The notes under the pieces are model-generated. The model saw only the letters and a list, made by a program, of their open reading frames with translations, searched no databases and was not told the DNA's origin. Shown piece after piece: positions 5,284-7,028 of a stretch of DNA of 7,028 nucleotides (position 1 is the first letter of the stretch; the number at the start of each line of letters is the position of its first letter). Source of the DNA: an uncultured Verrucomicrobiota bacterium (lineage in GTDB: Bacteria > Verrucomicrobiota > Verrucomicrobiia > Chthoniobacterales > SZAS-18); assembly GCA_937873255.1 (NCBI GenBank), contig CALMVM010000392.1, positions 1 to 7,028 on the forward strand. Direction: 5' to 3'. Both the position numbers and the translations under genes were made by a program.

Positions 5284-6417
5284 CTAGAGCGTCGCTTCGA
5301 TGGTCTTGACGAAGCGCAGGTGCGCAATCGCCATCTTGAACTCCTCGCGCATCTGCTTCATCGCCTCGCGGGAATTTTCAATCGTCTCCTCCGTGCGCTT
5401 CAGATACTCCCTGCGCTGGACCGCCCAGCGGTTGCTCAGGTCTGTCAGGTAATCGGACGACGCCTGCAGGAGCGCGCGGGTGCTCTCGGAGAGGCTCATC
5501 TCGTGGTTGTCCAGCTTGGCCTGGAGTTGCTGCTGCGCCTGGGAAATCTGCGCCATGAGGATTTTTTCCGACGGCACGCGGCGCAGATTGCTGGTCAGGC
5601 CCAGTTTCTCGAACAGCCAGATCGCCCATTTGGTCGGGTCCCACTGCCAGGGCTTCACGCCGTTGCGGTAGTCGTGCTGGAACTCGTGGTGATAATTATG
5701 ATACCCCTCGCCGAACGTGAACAGCGCCATGAATCCGCTGTCCCGCGCGCTGCACCGGTCCGAGTACGGCTGGTTGCCGAAGGTGTGGCAGGCCGAGTTG
5801 ATGAAAAACGTGCAGTGCTGCACCGCGACCACACGCGCCACGCCACCGAACAGGAAACCGCCGAGGAAACCCTTCCAGCCCCCCACCACCGCCAGGCCGA
5901 GCAGCGCCGGGAACAGGAAGCCGACGAGGACGCCGATCTGTTGCACGTAGCGGTGCTGCCAGCGTACGAGCGGGTCCGTCTGGAGGTCGGCGACGTTGGC
6001 GTAGGACTCGTCATCGGGCTTCAGCTTGAAGAGCAGCCAGCCGATGTGCGCGAAGAAGAAACCCTTGCTGATGGCGTATGGGTCGTCGTCGTGATCGACG
6101 TGCTTGTGGTGCTGGCGGTGTTCGCTCGCCCACATGACCACCGAGTTCTCGAACGCCGCCGCCCCGAAGAGCAGGGTGAACAGCTTCACGGGCCACTTCG
6201 CCTGGAAGGTCAGGTGCGAGAACAGTCGGTGGTAGCCCAGCGTGATGCTCATGCCGGTGGCGTAGAACATCACCACGAACAGCACCACGAAGAACCAGGG
6301 CAGTCCGTAGGTGAAGAGGTAGGCCGGTACAGCGGTCAGCGTGAGGGCGAGGGTGCCGATCAGGAAGGAACTGGTGACCCAGTTGATGCGGTCGGCGGGG
6401 AAGCGGTTGAAGATCAT
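5284..6417 (-). CDS. Membrane acyl-CoA (delta-9-type) fatty acid desaturase with C-terminal helical extension
   Basis: This is a predicted di-iron integral membrane desaturase that introduces a cis double bond into a saturated acyl chain, tuning membrane fluidity. The 377-residue protein has the three histidine boxes: H63-RLFS-H68, H100-RQ-HH (103-104) with following HVDHDDDPY, and H240-NY-HH (243-244). It also has the NSACH segment (H211) with GNQPYSD, typical of delta-9 acyl-CoA desaturases. Membrane segments appear at about 15-35, 38-60, 76-95, 160-180 and 183-203. Residues 282-377 lie beyond the catalytic core and are Gln/Glu/Arg-rich, probably helical or coiled-coil, with no cytochrome b5 motif. 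I chose the ATG at 6417 (MIFNRFPADRINW); the frame extends to 6480 but the extra 21 residues look noncoding. No clear Shine-Dalgarno is present. The electron donor is not encoded nearby. Confidence 0.92.
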   Translation of the reverse strand: MIFNRFPADRINWVTSSFLIGTLALTLTAVPAYLFTYGLPWFFVVLFVVMFYATGMSITLGYHRLFSHLTFQAKWPVKLFTLLFGAAAFENSVVMWASEHRQHHKHVDHDDDPYAISKGFFFAHIGWLLFKLKPDDESYANVADLQTDPLVRWQHRYVQQIGVLVGFLFPALLGLAVVGGWKGFLGGFLFGGVARVVAVQHCTFFINSACHTFGNQPYSDRCSARDSGFMALFTFGEGYHNYHHEFQHDYRNGVKPWQWDPTKWAIWLFEKLGLTSNLRRVPSEKILMAQISQAQQQLQAKLDNHEMSLSESTRALLQASSDYLTDLSNRWAVQRREYLKRTEETIENSREAMKQMREEFKMAIAHLRFVKTIEATL

Positions 6418-6740
6418 GTGGCGGAAAGAAGCGGGCGCTGGCGGTTCAGACGTGAGACGACCCGGCGAAACCGCCCGCACTTAACGCCAAGTCGGTCCCG
6501 GTGGCAATGGAATAGTGCGTCCGGGCACGGAGAACATTTGTCACAAAAACGGGCTGGCGGCAGCGGCGGGTGGAAAGCGGGGTGTGCAAAGGCGCGGGAT
6601 GGCGGCGGGTTCGGGTCGTTGCCGATGGTCGGTCAGCTAGTTCCGCGCCGTGGCGTGCCGGGTTACTCTATTGCAATCGGCCCTGGCAAGAGGTTTGGTT
6701 TCGACTTTCGGTCTTTGTTCCGTACGTTGGCGGCCCGACC
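6418..6740. other. Divergent intergenic region, no gene seen
   Basis: This 323-bp region separates the desaturase (-) from the partial transporter (+) and should contain promoters for both. I looked for sigma-70-like boxes on both strands and found no pair good enough to call. I see no RNA gene or riboswitch-like structure. Open frames across it are extensions or antisense shadows of the flanking genes. Confidence 0.5.
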
Positions 6741-7028
6741 GTGCCCGAACCCCTCCTTTCTCCCGCCGTGCCGACCGAACTGCCGGCGGCCGGTCCCGCC
6801 ACGCCCCGTTCCCGCCGCGCCCGCGCGACGCTATGGCTGCTGTTCGCCACAGGCTTGTGGGGATTAAGTTTTCCGCTGACCAAGACCCTCCTGTTCGCGC
6901 AACTCCACCTGCTGCCGGGAGCGGACACCTGGTTTTTGTCGGCGCTGGGGCTGGTGTTCCGTTTCGGGGCGGCGGCCTTCGTGCTGGCGGCGGTGTCGCT
7001 GCCCACCCTACGCGGGTTGACGGGCCCC
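6741..7028 (+). CDS. EamA/DMT-family transporter, N-terminal part (cut by window edge)
   Basis: This is the first 96 codons of a probable inner-membrane permease of the drug/metabolite transporter superfamily (EamA domain), usually exporting amino acids or other small metabolites; the substrate is unknown. After a Pro/Ala/Arg-rich cytoplasmic leader (about 1-29), the first transmembrane helix reads LWLLFATGLWGLSFPLTKTL (31-50). Its W-G-L-S-F-P-x-T-K signature is characteristic of EamA helix 1. A second hydrophobic stretch follows (about 67-88, ending VLAAVSLPTLRG) with the R74-F usual for helix 2. The start is either GTG 6741 or GTG 6768; both are in frame and neither has a good ribosome site. 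I chose the longer one because there is slightly more room for a promoter upstream. The gene continues past the window, where a full protein would be expected to have about ten helices. Confidence 0.8.
   Translation, partial: MPEPLLSPAVPTELPAAGPATPRSRRARATLWLLFATGLWGLSFPLTKTLLFAQLHLLPGADTWFLSALGLVFRFGAAAFVLAAVSLPTLRGLTGP

Noticed and set aside
6671..6728. Possible promoter boxes for the transporter (TTGCAA at 6671-6676; TTCGAC at 6700-6705 with TACGTT at 6723-6728)
   Set aside because: TTGCAA has no acceptable -10 box at 16-18 bp, and the TTCGAC pair matches consensus too poorly to call.
5320..6867. 515-codon open frame on the + strand
   Set aside because: It lies antisense to the desaturase, whose three histidine boxes are unmistakable. 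The translation is Val/Arg/Glu/His-rich with no recognisable domain, as expected from the complementary strand of a GC3-rich gene.

Overview
This window comes from a GC-rich bacterial chromosome, with a strong preference for G or C at third codon positions. The 60-kDa class YidC with a large periplasmic domain and an N-terminus starting MDRTAW, followed directly by a KH-R3H protein, points to a Gram-negative bacterium. Verrucomicrobiota (Opitutales-like) is my best guess, made from remembered family resemblance and not from any search. I see no rRNA, tRNA, CRISPR array, prophage or transposase gene.

Layout, left to right. Positions 6-977 (+) encode an aldo/keto reductase of the potassium-channel beta-subunit type. 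Positions 978-1315 hold no gene; they contain a short heptamer tandem repeat and a 205-bp element bounded by perfect 21-bp inverted repeats, lying between two convergent genes. Positions 1316-1975 (-) encode an exported histidine phosphatase. A 164-bp divergent intergenic region follows. Next come yidC (2140-4014, +) and a khpB/jag-like RNA-binding protein (4032-4478, +), 17 bp apart and probably one operon. A VapBC-type toxin-antitoxin pair sits just behind (4573-4836 and 4837-5205, +). Convergent to it is a membrane acyl desaturase with an extra C-terminal helical tail (5284-6417, -). After a 323-bp divergent gap, the window ends inside an EamA/DMT-family transporter (6741 to the edge, +).

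The only clear functional units are yidC-khpB (membrane protein insertion plus a small RNA-binding protein, a pairing known from many bacteria) and vapB-vapC. The reductase, phosphatase, desaturase and transporter look like independent housekeeping or accessory genes. Several starts (phosphatase, yidC, desaturase, transporter) lack a convincing Shine-Dalgarno sequence, whereas vapC has a strong one.

I found no undescribed multi-gene system. The points most worth a second look are the inverted-repeat element at 1042-1246, the helical extension of the desaturase, and the lysine at the conserved groove position of YidC.
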